A stretch of 64,000 nt of DNA from Pseudoalteromonas rubra. Its GTDB lineage: Bacteria; Pseudomonadota; Gammaproteobacteria; Enterobacterales; Alteromonadaceae. The stretch spans positions 3,070,501 to 3,134,500 of the forward strand of contig NZ_CP045429.1 in assembly GCF_005886805.2 (NCBI RefSeq), read 5' to 3'. Numbering within the stretch: the first letter of the stretch is position 1; every line of letters begins with the position of its first letter. The position numbers and the translations under genes were made by a program. Shown piece by piece: positions 17,799 to 26,166 of this stretch. Below the pieces are notes generated by a model that ran no database searches, had not been told where the DNA came from, and saw only the letters and a program-made list of their open reading frames with translations.

Positions 17799-18659
17799 AT
17801 GAGTAACAACACGTATACCCCACCAAAAGTGTGGACACACCAGCCTAGCAGCGACAACAAATGGGCCAATATCAATAGCCCGGAATCAGGTGCCCGCCAT
17901 GAGCAAGCACTGCCTGTTGGTACACACCCACTGCAACTCTATTCAATGGGCACACCCAACGGGCAAAAAGTCACCATTATGCTGGAGGAGCTGCTGGCGC
18001 TTGGGATCAGTGAGGCCGAATATGATGCACACATGATCCACATTGGTGAGGGTATGCAGTTTTCTTCAGGCTTTGTAGGCGTCAACCCGAACTCGAAAAT
18101 TCCTGCTTTGGTCGATAAAAGCGGCGAAAATGAAATCAATGTATTTGAATCTGCTTCCATCCTCGTTTACCTGGCCGAGAAATTTGAACAGCTTTTGCCC
18201 GCATCAGGTACAGACAGAATAAACACCTTTAACTGGCTATTTTGGGCACAAGGCTCAGCGCCCTTTGTTGGTGGCGGGTTTGGTCACTTCTATGCCTATG
18301 CAGATGAAAAGCAAGAATACCCCATCAACCGCTTTGCCATGGAAGCAAAACGTCAGCTTGATGTACTGGATAAACACTTGGCAAAAAATACCTATGTGGC
18401 CGGTGAACAATACAGCATTGCCGACATTGCCATCTGGCCCTGGTATGGCAGTCTGGCACTAGGCAGAATGTACGACGCCGGTGAGTTTTTGCAGGTTCAC
18501 CAATATGAGCATGTTGTACGCTGGGCAAAACAATTGGATGCACGTCCTGCCGTACAACGAGGCAGAATCGTCAACCGTACCTTCGGTGAGCCATGGGAGC
18601 AGCTCAGAGAGCGCCACAATGCTGCCGATATTGATGCCGTACTGGCATTAAAATCTTAA
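17799..18659 (+). CDS. yghU: Glutathione-dependent disulfide-bond oxidoreductase YghU (GST family)
   Basis: Nu-class glutathione transferase-like enzyme (286 aa) that reduces disulfides using bound glutathione. It is nearly collinear with E. coli YghU: TYTPPKVWTHQ, HPLQLYSMGTPNGQKVTIML, NPNSKIPAL, FNWLFWAQGSAPFVGGGFGH and ERPAV-type RPAVQRGRIVNRTFGEPW. The N-terminal thioredoxin-like domain spans about 45-130 and the helical C-terminal domain about 135-275. AAAGGAGATGCT before the ATG is a strong ribosome-binding site. It appears to be a single-gene unit, with a 13-bp hairpin directly after the stop. Confidence 0.95.
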   Translation: MSNNTYTPPKVWTHQPSSDNKWANINSPESGARHEQALPVGTHPLQLYSMGTPNGQKVTIMLEELLALGISEAEYDAHMIHIGEGMQFSSGFVGVNPNSKIPALVDKSGENEINVFESASILVYLAEKFEQLLPASGTDRINTFNWLFWAQGSAPFVGGGFGHFYAYADEKQEYPINRFAMEAKRQLDVLDKHLAKNTYVAGEQYSIADIAIWPWYGSLALGRMYDAGEFLQVHQYEHVVRWAKQLDARPAVQRGRIVNRTFGEPWEQLRERHNAADIDAVLALKS

Positions 18660-18660
18660 C

Positions 18661-18691
18661 AAATAAGCGCGTGTCCTCCACGCGCTTATTT
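18661..18691 (+). terminator. Rho-independent terminator of yghU
   Basis: AAATAAGCGCGTG (18661-18673), loop TCCTC, and the exact complement (18679-18691) ending in TTATTTT. It begins 2 bp after the yghU stop. Confidence 0.85.
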
Positions 18692-18778
18692 TCCGGCCTT
18701 ACTCCACCGTTAGCTTCTCAACACCGCACACTTTCTGAGACTCAGTAATACATACTATACATTCAATTAATTTCAAAT

Positions 18779-18797
18779 ATAAATGACAATCATTTCT
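18779..18797. promoter_or_regulatory. Fur-like box upstream of the sodA unit
   Basis: ATAAATGACAATCATTTCT agrees with the Fur 19-mer at 12 positions. The core AATGA-AATCATT is intact and matches the central dyad. It lies 71 bp before the 18869 gene. Fur control of sodA is known in E. coli and Pseudomonas aeruginosa. Confidence 0.55.
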
Positions 18798-18868
18798 ATT
18801 TATGTTTTTATATTCAAAATGTAATACTTGAGTGGTTCATATCCGGTAACCCTTGACGAGGAGTCCTT

Positions 18869-19372
18869 ATGCTGCAAACTAATCCAACGTTGAATAGCGC
18901 GGCTGAGCAGTTAGAGCACGCGCTAGCCCCCTGGCAAAAAGCCATCACCGCAGGTAACTGTGCTTTTGAAGGTCAATCATTCTACAGCGCAAGAGACCAT
19001 TATCAGAGCGCACTGTATCTGGTGAGCAATTTAATTGCCCACTTTACTCACCAGTACGATCAGCAGCTTCAGGAAGATGCACTGATGCATTGTTGCCCGG
19101 CGCTGATTGTCGCCTCACACAACCTGGCTGATTGCTACCTGGCACTGGGGTTACCGCACAAAGCGTGTGAGCAGCTCGTTAGCGTCCATCAACGTATGGT
19201 CCAGTTATGTGACCATGCCAACCCGCAAGTTGGATTAATTGCAATGCGCCATTGTATGCGAACACGAACTGAGTTAATGCACTTTATTACCACCCATAAA
19301 GCCTATAAAAACCTGGTCAGCTGGGCCACTCAGGCACTCAACACTCCCCAATCAGCACACCATTATCATTAA
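18869..19372 (+). CDS. Unknown helical-repeat protein cotranscribed with sodA
   Basis: The family is not firmly recognised. The 167-aa protein is all-helical in appearance. It has a TPR-like pair: YSARDHYQSALYLVSNLIAH and NLADCYLALGLPHKACEQLV (the A-x-x-Y-x-x-L/LG-x-x-x-x-A pattern). It carries several Cys and His residues (MHCCP; MRHCMR), which might sense metal or redox state; that is inference. The ATG has AGGAGT 7 bp before it. sodA starts 16 bp downstream, so the two are one unit behind a Fur-like box. In P. aeruginosa an uncharacterised orfX of similar size lies directly upstream of sodA in the Fur-regulated fumC-orfX-sodA operon. Whether this protein is homologous needs an alignment. 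Confidence 0.8.
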   Translation: MLQTNPTLNSAAEQLEHALAPWQKAITAGNCAFEGQSFYSARDHYQSALYLVSNLIAHFTHQYDQQLQEDALMHCCPALIVASHNLADCYLALGLPHKACEQLVSVHQRMVQLCDHANPQVGLIAMRHCMRTRTELMHFITTHKAYKNLVSWATQALNTPQSAHHYH

Positions 19373-19388
19373 TTTAAAGGAGAGAAGT

Positions 19389-20000
19389 ATGGCATTTACA
19401 CTGCCCGCATTACCTTATGCCTATGATGCGTTAGAACCGCATATTGATAGTAAAACCATGGAGATCCATCACACCCTGCATCACCAGACCTATGTCAACA
19501 AAGCCAATGCTGCGCTTGAAGGCAGTGAGTTTGAAGGTCAATCCACCATCGAATTATTAACCAATATCAAAGATCTCCCGGAAACATTGCGTGGCGCAGT
19601 GCGCGATCACGTCGGTGGCCACAACAATCACTCTTTATTCTGGGAAGTCATGTCACCACAGGGCGGGCAGCTTCATCAGGGAGAGTTGTCCGCAGCCATT
19701 GATAATCACTTTAGCAATTACGACACATTTAAAACGCAATTTACCCAGGCTGCGGTAAGTCGTTTTGGAAGTGGCTGGGCCTGGCTGGTCGTCGATGAGC
19801 AAAAGCGCCTGCAGGTCACCAGCTCCCTCAATCAGGACAGTCCATTTATGGACGGCCTGACACCTATTTTAGGACTCGATGTGTGGGAACATGCCTACTA
19901 TCTCAAATATCAAAACCGTCGACCTGAGTATATTGAGGCTTTTTACAAGGTGATTAACTGGCAGGAAGTAGAACGTCGTTTTCTTGAAGCCGTAAGCTAA
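19389..20000 (+). CDS. sodA: Manganese superoxide dismutase
   Basis: Dismutates superoxide to oxygen and hydrogen peroxide (203 aa). Metal ligands are His27 (MEIHHTLHHQTY), His81 (GGHNNHSLFW), and Asp164 and His168 (LGLDVWEHAYYLKYQNRRPEY). Gly77 together with Gln149 (SLNQDSPF) is the Mn-SOD pattern; Fe-SODs carry the outer-sphere Gln at the Gly77 position. Similarity to E. coli SodA runs end to end (FTLPALPYAYDALEPHID). It follows the helical-repeat gene by 16 bp with an AAAGGAGAG ribosome-binding site. Fur-type control is inferred from the upstream box. Confidence 0.95.
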   Translation: MAFTLPALPYAYDALEPHIDSKTMEIHHTLHHQTYVNKANAALEGSEFEGQSTIELLTNIKDLPETLRGAVRDHVGGHNNHSLFWEVMSPQGGQLHQGELSAAIDNHFSNYDTFKTQFTQAAVSRFGSGWAWLVVDEQKRLQVTSSLNQDSPFMDGLTPILGLDVWEHAYYLKYQNRRPEYIEAFYKVINWQEVERRFLEAVS

Positions 20001-20010
20001 CGTAAAGGAA

Positions 20011-20037
20011 AGCCAGCGACATTGCGCTGGCTTTTTT
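20011..20037. terminator. Terminator between sodA and aroC
   Basis: AGCCAGCG (20011-20018), loop ACATTG, CGCTGGCT (20025-20032) and a T-run to 20037. It serves sodA. The convergent aroC ends 14 bp further on and may use the other strand of the hairpin. Confidence 0.85.
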
Positions 20038-20050
20038 CTCCTGAGCGCCG

Positions 20051-21151
20051 TTACGTGCGCTGCGCAGGAATAGGACCGTGAGATAACTCAACATGTGGAT
20101 TCTGACCACGTTGTCTGAGTAAGTGATCCATTAAGGTGATTGCCATCATTGCTTCTGCAATCGGTATTGCCCGGATCCCGACACACGGATCATGACGTCC
20201 TTTGGTGATCATCTCTACCGATTCATTTTGCGTATTAATACTCTGACCCGGGATCGTAATACTGGAAGTCGGTTTAAGTGCGATGGAAGCAATGATATCC
20301 TGGCCTGTCGAGATACCCGCCAGTACACCACCGGCATGATTACTGGTAAACCCCTCTGGAGTTAGCTCGTCGCGGTGCTCTGAGCCCTTTTGCTCAACCA
20401 CCTCAAAGCCGTCACCGATCTCAACGCCTTTTACGGCATTGATACTCATCAGAGAGTGCGCCAGTTCAGCATCCAGTCTGTCGAATACCGGCTCGCCTAA
20501 GCCAACCGGAACCCCTTTTGCCACCACTTTGACTTTGGCGCCAACCGAATCACCTTGCTTTTTCAGATCCCGCATATATTCGTCCAGTGCGTCCAGTTTG
20601 GTTACATCGGGAAAGAAAAAGGGGTTCTGCTCAACCTGTTGCCAGTCAAACTGCTCAGCTTTAATCGGCCCGAGCTGGGACAGACAGGCATGGATCTCAA
20701 CACCATGCACCTGCTTAAGGTATTTTTTAGCAATGCCACCAGCCGCGACGCGAATGGCTGTTTCTCTGGCCGACGAGCGTCCGCCACCACGGTAGTCGCG
20801 GTGTCCGTATTTATGCCAATAACTGTAATCACCGTGACCAGGACGGAAAACGTCTTTGATTTTGCTGTAGTCTTTGGAGCGCTGATCGGTATTCTCGATT
20901 AACAAACCGATACTGGTACCTGTCGTTTTACCTTCAAACACCCCTGAGAGGATTTTAATTTCATCCCCCTCTCGACGCTGAGTCGTATAGCGGCTTTGTC
21001 CGGGTTTGCGCCTATCCAAATCCACCTGAAGATCGGCTTCATTCAATTCAAGTCCCGCCGGGACACCGTCTACCACACCACCCAGGGCGAGACCATGGCT
21101 TTCACCAAAAGTGGTTACCTTAAATAATTGGCCTATGCTGTTGCCTGCCAT
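20051..21151 (-). CDS. aroC: Chorismate synthase
   Basis: Converts 5-enolpyruvylshikimate-3-phosphate to chorismate, the last step of the shikimate pathway; it needs reduced FMN. It has 366 aa, the usual length. Family blocks are [20 protein letters not shown] (the GESHG motif), [48 protein letters not shown] and [16 protein letters not shown]. It lies 56 bp downstream of prmB on the same strand, an association seen in many gammaproteobacteria. Chorismate feeds pheA and tyrA, which are elsewhere in this window. Confidence 0.97.
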   Translation of the reverse strand: MAGNSIGQLFKVTTFGESHGLALGGVVDGVPAGLELNEADLQVDLDRRKPGQSRYTTQRREGDEIKILSGVFEGKTTGTSIGLLIENTDQRSKDYSKIKDVFRPGHGDYSYWHKYGHRDYRGGGRSSARETAIRVAAGGIAKKYLKQVHGVEIHACLSQLGPIKAEQFDWQQVEQNPFFFPDVTKLDALDEYMRDLKKQGDSVGAKVKVVAKGVPVGLGEPVFDRLDAELAHSLMSINAVKGVEIGDGFEVVEQKGSEHRDELTPEGFTSNHAGGVLAGISTGQDIIASIALKPTSSITIPGQSINTQNESVEMITKGRHDPCVGIRAIPIAEAMMAITLMDHLLRQRGQNPHVELSHGPIPAQRT

Positions 21152-21207
21152 TGATTTTCCTCATTCCAAAAAAACACCATCGCGCTTCCCTGCCTACAGG
21201 AAAACAC

Positions 21208-22143
21208 TTAGTCGTTAAAGTAATCCAGTAACTGTTTTTTACTGATCACAAACACGCCCAGTCCACCGCGTTCAAATTCCAGCCAGGTAAATGGCGCGCC
21301 TGGATAAAGCGCTTCCATATGTACCATAGAATTACCCACCTCGACAAATAACAAGCCCTCATCGGTAAGGTGTCCGGCGGCCTCTTGCAACAAAGTCCGG
21401 GTGACATCCAGACCGTCTTCACCCGAAGCCAGACCGAGTTCTGGTTCATGGTGGAACTCCTCCGGGAGGTCCGCCATATCTTCCGCATCAACATAGGGCG
21501 GGTTTGCTACGATCAGATCATATTGCTGCCCAGGTACACCGCTAAACACATCGGACTGAATCGCAAACACCTGCTCCTGTGCCTGATGGTCATGAATGTT
21601 CATTTCGGCCACTGCCAGGGCATCGAAAGAAATATCAACCGCATCCACCTGAGCCTGCTCAAAGGCCTTGGCCAATGCGATTGCAATACACCCCGATCCA
21701 GTACACATATCTAATATACGGGTGACTTTTTCCGGTGACTTTAACCAAGGCGTGAACTGCGCTTCGATCAGCTCTGCAAAAGGCGAACGGGGCACTAACA
21801 CACGCTCATCCACATAAAAAGGCAGTCCTGCGAACCAGGCCTGATTGGTCAGGTAAGCAACCGGAATACGCTCATCGATGCGCAATCTGAGATATTCTAC
21901 CAGCCTGACTTTCTCACTGTGTGTCAGACGCGCGCTAATTAACTCTTTCGGCGCATCAACGGGCAAGTTGAGCAATGGCAGAACCAGGCTGACCGCCTCA
22001 TCCCACGGGTTATCGGTGCCATGACCAAAAAACACGCCATTGCCCGCAAACTGGCTGGCAGTCCAGCGTAACCAATCCTGAATGGTGACTAAATCCTGAT
22101 AGGCTTCTTCAGCCATCGCCTGAGAAATAACAGAGTCGCTCAT
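21208..22143 (-). CDS. prmB: Ribosomal protein L3 N5-glutamine methyltransferase
   Basis: Class I SAM-dependent methyltransferase (311 aa) that methylates a glutamine of ribosomal protein L3. SAM motif I is [12 protein letters not shown] (144-155). The catalytic NPPY motif is N214-P-P-Y217, followed by VDAEDM, which distinguishes PrmB from PrmC. The N-terminal helical region ([16 protein letters not shown]) also fits. It is upstream of aroC on the same strand and divergent from smrB, the standard gammaproteobacterial arrangement. Confidence 0.95.
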   Translation of the reverse strand: MSDSVISQAMAEEAYQDLVTIQDWLRWTASQFAGNGVFFGHGTDNPWDEAVSLVLPLLNLPVDAPKELISARLTHSEKVRLVEYLRLRIDERIPVAYLTNQAWFAGLPFYVDERVLVPRSPFAELIEAQFTPWLKSPEKVTRILDMCTGSGCIAIALAKAFEQAQVDAVDISFDALAVAEMNIHDHQAQEQVFAIQSDVFSGVPGQQYDLIVANPPYVDAEDMADLPEEFHHEPELGLASGEDGLDVTRTLLQEAAGHLTDEGLLFVEVGNSMVHMEALYPGAPFTWLEFERGGLGVFVISKKQLLDYFND

Positions 22144-22228
22144 GAGTTGCTCTCACTACTAAATGCATGGCGGCATTGTAACGGTTTTTACGCTAGGTTT
22201 TTACGCTTTTTTTCTTTAAAATAGTGCT

Positions 22229-22783
22229 ATGAACACAGATAAACCAAACTCACAACTGCCAGAAGATGATTTCGCCTTGTTCCGTGAGGCAATATCAGGT
22301 ACCAGTCAGTTCAAACAAGATACCGTGCAACAAGCCAGACGTCAGACGCGCTTTAAAGGTGAAGTGATCGCCGAGCAAAAAAAGCAGCATCAGGCTGAGT
22401 TCTATTTTTCAGACGAATATGTTCCGGACATAGACACTCATGGCACCGTCAATTATGTTCGCCCGGGTGCGGACAAGTACCTCGCCAAGCAACTGCGCCG
22501 CGGTGATTACGCGCCTGAGCTGATCCTCGACATGCATGGTATGAACAAAGAAACGGCCAAAGATGAGCTGGCTGCGTTGATCCACGCCTGCAAAAAACAG
22601 CATGTCGCTTGTGCTTGCATTGTACATGGCATTGGCGAACGCGTGTTAAAGCACAAAGTGCCGCAATATCTGGTGCAACACCCAGATATATTAGCAATCC
22701 ATCAGGCCCCATTAGAATATGGTGGAAAAGGTGCTGTCCTGATCCTGGTCGATTTACCACAAAATATGGAATTTCGTCGCTAA
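22229..22783 (+). CDS. smrB: Ribosome-rescue endonuclease SmrB
   Basis: Smr-domain protein (184 aa). In E. coli, SmrB cleaves mRNA between collided ribosomes. The Smr domain (about 92-180) has LDMHGMNKETAKDELAAL as its first motif (usually DLHG; here DMHG) and HGIGERVLKHKVPQYL as the second (HGxG). The N-terminal extension contains the basic stretch KQDTVQQARRQTRFKGE. It is divergent from prmB with 85 bp between the starts, conserved synteny for smrB. Confidence 0.93.
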   Translation: MNTDKPNSQLPEDDFALFREAISGTSQFKQDTVQQARRQTRFKGEVIAEQKKQHQAEFYFSDEYVPDIDTHGTVNYVRPGADKYLAKQLRRGDYAPELILDMHGMNKETAKDELAALIHACKKQHVACACIVHGIGERVLKHKVPQYLVQHPDILAIHQAPLEYGGKGAVLILVDLPQNMEFRR

Positions 22784-22999
22784 TGACAAACCGGGCGTGT
22801 GCAGTCAAAGTCACCTCGCCCTGTCGCGCCATCCAGGTTTACCCAATAGACAAACACCGCGACTTCACTTATCATCTCACCCATCACATTGTCGTATAAA
22901 ACCTTTTAACACTCTGCTCACCAAGCTAGCGGCACGGTTGCAAATACGTTATATTGCTAGGTAATCTGACTATTTATTTTCAACATTTGCTGTCATACC

Positions 23000-23800
23000 A
23001 TGAATGAACTTTTAAGCTCAGATCTGAGCATCCTACTTCTGGAGCCGTCCCAGACACAAAGACGGATCATCAGTAACGAACTTCAGGAAGAAGGGATCCG
23101 CAATATCGAGAGCGTGGACACACTTGCTGCCGCCATCGAGAGCCTGAATAACAGCAAGCCCGATCTGGTGATCAGTGCACTGTATCTGCCTGACGGCGAA
23201 GCACTCACCTTATTGCAGCACATCCATACTGAACTGGCTGATCACCAGCTGCCTTTTATGTTGGTATCCAGTGAGACACGCAGAGTGCAGCTGGAAGCGT
23301 TCAAACAATCTGGTGTGGTTGCCATTTTGCCGAAACCTTTCAACAAAACGCACCTGGGCAAAGCCATCAACGCGACACTGGATATTCTCTCTCCAGAAGA
23401 GCTGGAGCTGGACTTGTATGATATCCAGGAGTTGCGGATCCTGGTCGTAGACGACTCACGTCTGGCGCGCAATCACATCCGCCGGGTGCTGAACAACCTG
23501 GGCGCAACTCGGATCAGTGAAGCGGAGCATGGGGCCGAAGCACTCACAATATTAGAAGACACCATGTTTGATCTGATCATTACCGACTTCAATATGCCAG
23601 AAGTGAACGGTCAGGAGCTGGCTGAAGCCATTCGAAATTCCAATGAGCATAATCACGTGCCAATTCTCATGGTGTCCTCTGAGGCCAATGAAACGCATCT
23701 GGCTAATATTGCGCAATCTGGTGTAAACGCCTTATGCGATAAGCCATTCGAACCTCAGGTCGTGAAACAACTGATCTATCAGCTACTTGAGCAAAGTTAA
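23000..23800 (+). CDS. Tandem receiver-domain response regulator without output domain
   Basis: Two CheY-like receiver domains in 266 aa and nothing else. REC1 (about 10-132) is degenerate: the acidic pair is replaced by EP (LLLEPSQTQ) and the phospho-acceptor position is Ala60 (DLVISALYLPDG), although the Lys of PKPF is kept. REC2 (about 145-265) is intact: VVDDS, phospho-acceptor Asp196 (DLIITDFNMPEVNG), and DKPF. REC1 therefore probably acts as a pseudo-receiver for dimerisation or binding, with REC2 receiving phosphate from a histidine kinase elsewhere. No kinase is adjacent. Candidate roles are chemotaxis-like or phosphorelay signalling. A 10-bp hairpin follows the gene. Confidence 0.85.
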   Translation: MNELLSSDLSILLLEPSQTQRRIISNELQEEGIRNIESVDTLAAAIESLNNSKPDLVISALYLPDGEALTLLQHIHTELADHQLPFMLVSSETRRVQLEAFKQSGVVAILPKPFNKTHLGKAINATLDILSPEELELDLYDIQELRILVVDDSRLARNHIRRVLNNLGATRISEAEHGAEALTILEDTMFDLIITDFNMPEVNGQELAEAIRNSNEHNHVPILMVSSEANETHLANIAQSGVNALCDKPFEPQVVKQLIYQLLEQS

Positions 23801-23829
23801 CCATTTATTGGTTAAAACCACCATCCAGA

Positions 23830-23862
23830 CTGGTCAAAAGACTCAACCCAGATTTTGACCAG
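23830..23862 (+). terminator. Hairpin after the dual-receiver gene
   Basis: CTGGTCAAAA (23830-23839) and TTTTGACCAG (23853-23862) form a 10-bp stem with a 13-base loop. No T-run follows, so it could be a terminator without a tail or an operator-like dyad. Confidence 0.4.
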
Positions 23863-23918
23863 CTACTACACAAACATAAAAAAACATAAATTTCATACAC
23901 TTATAAATTTTCTTTAAG

Positions 23919-23935
23919 CTGGCACAACCTTTGTA
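23919..23935 (+). promoter_or_regulatory. Sigma-54-like promoter element
   Basis: CTGGCACAACCTTTGTA closely follows the sigma-54 consensus (TGGCACG, 4 bp, TTGCW). The -24 GG is intact, and the -12 GC is GT with correct spacing. It lies 59 bp before the ATG at 23994. No enhancer-binding regulator is nearby, so this is suggestive only. Confidence 0.4.
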
Positions 23936-23993
23936 ATAGTTAGAACGACTAACACAGTAAAGTCATCGTAACTAACGCAAAAGGAACCAGACA

Positions 23994-24305
23994 ATGAAAA
24001 CTGCAACCCAACTTAGCATTCTTATCCTGACATTTGGTTTGAGCACGAGCGCCATCGCAGCAGGCAATACCAGTGTAACAGCAAGCGTCAATGCTACGAC
24101 TGTAGCCAGCGTCAGCGCAATGTCAGCTATCAATAGCGGAACTACTTCTGCAACTCAGGAAATACTCACTGAAATGAAGTCTCACATCAGCCAGACCATC
24201 AAAGCAAATCTGGTTGAACTGAAAGAAAGCACCAAAGCTGCATTGATTAAATCATTCACGCCAGAGCAAGAAGAAGCACAACAAACATCAGGCAAGGAAC
24301 AGTAA
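23994..24305 (+). CDS. Small secreted Ala/Ser/Thr-rich protein of unknown function
   Basis: Not recognised. It has 103 aa with a clear signal peptide (KTATQLSILILTFGLSTSAIA, cleaved before AGN). A low-complexity stretch of Ala, Ser, Thr, Val and Asn follows (about 23-57), then an amphipathic helical segment (QEILTEMKSHISQTIKANLV; ELKESTKAALIKSF), and an acidic Gln-rich tail. AAAGGAACC lies 8 bp before the ATG. A second, 41-codon gene starts one base after its stop, so the two are translated from one message. A sigma-54-like element lies 59 bp upstream. Confidence 0.75.
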   Translation: MKTATQLSILILTFGLSTSAIAAGNTSVTASVNATTVASVSAMSAINSGTTSATQEILTEMKSHISQTIKANLVELKESTKAALIKSFTPEQEEAQQTSGKEQ

Positions 24306-24306
24306 G

Positions 24307-24432
24307 ATGCTGAATGAAATGACACTATTTAGCCTGCTGGTCACGCCAGTTATCAGTTTAATGCTGGCGTATGGCTCAGTTGAGTTAATCAAACGTCTCA
24401 ATCACAAATGGTCGATAGGACGTGCATCATGA
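24307..24432 (+). CDS. 41-aa single-helix membrane peptide
   Basis: Short open frame that begins 1 bp after the preceding stop (TAAGATG). It encodes MLNEMTLFSLLVTPVISL, MLAYGSVELIKRLNHKW and SIGRAS in order. Residues about 6-22 form one hydrophobic helix, followed by a basic segment (KRLNHK), so the C-terminus is predicted to be cytoplasmic. Tight spacing after the secreted-protein gene and before a strong terminator (24452) supports real coding. No family is recognised. It could be a membrane anchor, a regulator or an accessory to the 103-aa secreted protein. Confidence 0.6.
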   Translation: MLNEMTLFSLLVTPVISLMLAYGSVELIKRLNHKWSIGRAS

Positions 24433-24451
24433 CAAGGCAAAATCGGGGTAT

Positions 24452-24481
24452 AAAAAAACCCGCACAAAGCGGGTTTTTTTC
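24452..24481. terminator. Bidirectional terminator
   Basis: An A-run, CCCGC (24459-24463), loop ACAAA, GCGGG (24469-24473) and a T-run. It serves the 41-aa peptide gene (plus strand) and the peroxiredoxin gene (minus strand). Confidence 0.88.
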
Positions 24482-24499
24482 AGAACAACAAAGTCGAGC

Positions 24500-25105
24500 T
24501 TACAGGTCGCCTTCGTTTTCAGAAAGGAACTTAGCAACACCTTCAGGGCTTGCGTCCATACCTTTTTTGCCTTCAGTCCAACCAGCTGGACATACTTCAC
24601 CGTGCTCTTCGTGGAACGCCAGCGCGTCAACCATGCGCAGCATTTCGTCGATGTTACGGCCCAGAGGCAGATCGTTTACTACCTGGTGACGTACATTACC
24701 TTCAGAATCGATCAGGAATGAACCACGGAAAGCAACGCCAGCTTCTGGGTGCTCAACGTCATATGCCTGACAGATTTCGTGCTTCACGTCAGCAACCAGG
24801 TCATACTTAACCGGACCAATACCGCCTTCGTTTACAGGGGTGTTACGCCATGCGTTGTGAGAGAATTGAGAATCGATTGAAACACCGATCACTTCAACAC
24901 CACGCTTTTGGAATTCTTCGTAACGCTTGTCAAATGCGATTAGCTCAGAAGGACAAACGAAAGTGAAGTCTAGTGGGTAAAAGAAAATAACCGCTTTTTT
25001 ACCTTTAATACGCTCATGTAGATTGTAACCATCTACGATTTCACCGTTACCTAAAACTGCTGCTGCTGTAAAGTCAGGTGCCTTGCGGCCTACTAATACA
25101 CCCAT
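24500..25105 (-). CDS. Typical 2-Cys peroxiredoxin (AhpC/Prx1 type)
   Basis: Thiol peroxidase (201 aa) that reduces hydrogen peroxide and organic peroxides. The peroxidatic Cys51 is in FYPLDFTFVCPSEL and the resolving Cys172 in HGEVCPAGW, followed by a C-terminal extension with GKKGMDASPEGVAKFL. This is the Prx1/AhpC typical 2-Cys arrangement, sensitive to overoxidation when a GG(L/I)G-type loop is present; here the loop is GGIGPVKY. The ATG at 25105 is chosen because GGAG lies 8 bp upstream and the protein then begins with the family start (VLVGRKAPDFTA). No ahpF or OxyR gene is adjacent. Confidence 0.93.
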   Translation of the reverse strand: MGVLVGRKAPDFTAAAVLGNGEIVDGYNLHERIKGKKAVIFFYPLDFTFVCPSELIAFDKRYEEFQKRGVEVIGVSIDSQFSHNAWRNTPVNEGGIGPVKYDLVADVKHEICQAYDVEHPEAGVAFRGSFLIDSEGNVRHQVVNDLPLGRNIDEMLRMVDALAFHEEHGEVCPAGWTEGKKGMDASPEGVAKFLSENEGDL

Positions 25106-25241
25106 TGTTATCTCCAAATAGTTAGTTTGAGTTCCAAAGTTCCACACTCACACAGAGCAACATGGCCAGTAAGGCAATGTTTTTCTGTATCACTGTGAAT
25201 TGTCACTTATTATTGAGGCGTTTTATAAAAAAACAACCCTT

Positions 25242-25255
25242 ATACCAATTGGTAT
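25242..25255. repeat. Perfect palindrome ATACCAATTGGTAT
   Basis: A 14-bp perfect palindrome within the 312-bp gap between the peroxiredoxin start (25105) and the fadR stop. Its halves equal the terminal bases of the dispersed repeat found at 45201 and 54713, as if both ends were fused. The rest of the gap (25106-25373) holds no gene that I can support. Confidence 0.55.
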
Positions 25256-25373
25256 TATTTGGCGCTCAGTTTATGCTGTTCCTTCAAAAGGATACAATCG
25301 AATTATCCGATAGCAGCCATCTAATAAATTGATGGCACAGTGATTAACCATCACCACAGCTATTTTCGGGCAC

Positions 25374-25396
25374 AAAAAAAGCACCCTGCGGTGCTT
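25374..25396 (-). terminator. Rho-independent terminator of fadR
   Basis: On the minus strand, AAGCACC, loop GCAG, GGTGCTT (25396-25379) runs into a T-run. It lies about 20 bp after the fadR stop. Confidence 0.85.
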
Positions 25397-25417
25397 CTTC
25401 ATATAGGTTTTTAACCC

Positions 25418-26131
25418 TTAATCCATGATGTCATCAGGCATGTCGCCACGTAGCTGCTGCCAAATTTCACCTGAGCGATGACCGTATCGACGCATCAGTG
25501 TAATCGCGCCGTCGTGCTCGCCTTTTTCTGCCAGCGCTGTCAAATCAGCATAAAACTCACGAGCAAGTTCGCGGGTGCGCGGATCTGAGAAGTAATGACA
25601 ACCAATCTTTGAATAGAGCCCTTTAAATCCGTTAAGGATCAACACGTAAATTTTATTGTTGCCGGCACTAGCTAGTTGATGATGAACCCGATAGTCATAT
25701 TCAGCAAACGCTTCTGCTGTATCTGCAACTTCAGCATGTTTAGACAAAATGTCGACCACAGATTGAGGGTTGAACTTAATGGCCGCACGAGTATAGATAG
25801 CACTGATGTTGGTACGTGCAGACAGCAACTGATCGGTCAACTCGGGCACTTTGTCTTCATCCAGCCGTGCAAGTGTCTCAAGAATATTTAGTCCTGACGT
25901 TTCCCAGAAATTGTTTACCCGCGTTGGTTTACCATGCTGGATAGTCAGCCAGCCATCACGCGCCAGACGCTGCAATACTTCACGCAAGGTGGTGCGAGTG
26001 ACACCAATAAGCTCTGACAGCTCACGTTCGGCTGGTAAAATGGAGCCGGGAGGAAATTCGCCATTCCAAATTGACTCGACAATATACTCCTCAGCAAAAC
26101 CTGCTGGGCTCTTGGCTTTAAAGATTCTCAT
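25418..26131 (-). CDS. fadR: Fatty acid metabolism transcriptional regulator FadR
   Basis: GntR-family acyl-CoA-responsive regulator (237 aa) that represses fad beta-oxidation genes and activates fab genes. The N-terminal winged helix is almost identical to E. coli Fad[21 protein letters not shown], then [20 protein letters not shown], then [20 protein letters not shown]. The C-terminal acyl-CoA-binding helical domain includes [31 protein letters not shown] and [11 protein letters not shown]. It stands alone. The crotonase gene at 10982 is the only other obvious fatty-acid gene in the window. nhaB, a common FadR neighbour, is not seen. Confidence 0.96.
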   Translation of the reverse strand: MRIFKAKSPAGFAEEYIVESIWNGEFPPGSILPAERELSELIGVTRTTLREVLQRLARDGWLTIQHGKPTRVNNFWETSGLNILETLARLDEDKVPELTDQLLSARTNISAIYTRAAIKFNPQSVVDILSKHAEVADTAEAFAEYDYRVHHQLASAGNNKIYVLILNGFKGLYSKIGCHYFSDPRTRELAREFYADLTALAEKGEHDGAITLMRRYGHRSGEIWQQLRGDMPDDIMD

Positions 26132-26166
26132 TTAACACCACTTTTGACAACATAAAGTACGTCGAC

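Noticed and set aside
22784..22999. Possible small gene between smrB and the dual-receiver gene
   Set aside because: Frames there extend from inside smrB in another frame and have no start signals; no convincing promoter was identified either.
25106..25150. GGAACTT upstream of the peroxiredoxin gene as a second sigma-E promoter
   Set aside because: No suitable -10 (TCnnA) occurs 15-17 bp downstream on that strand.
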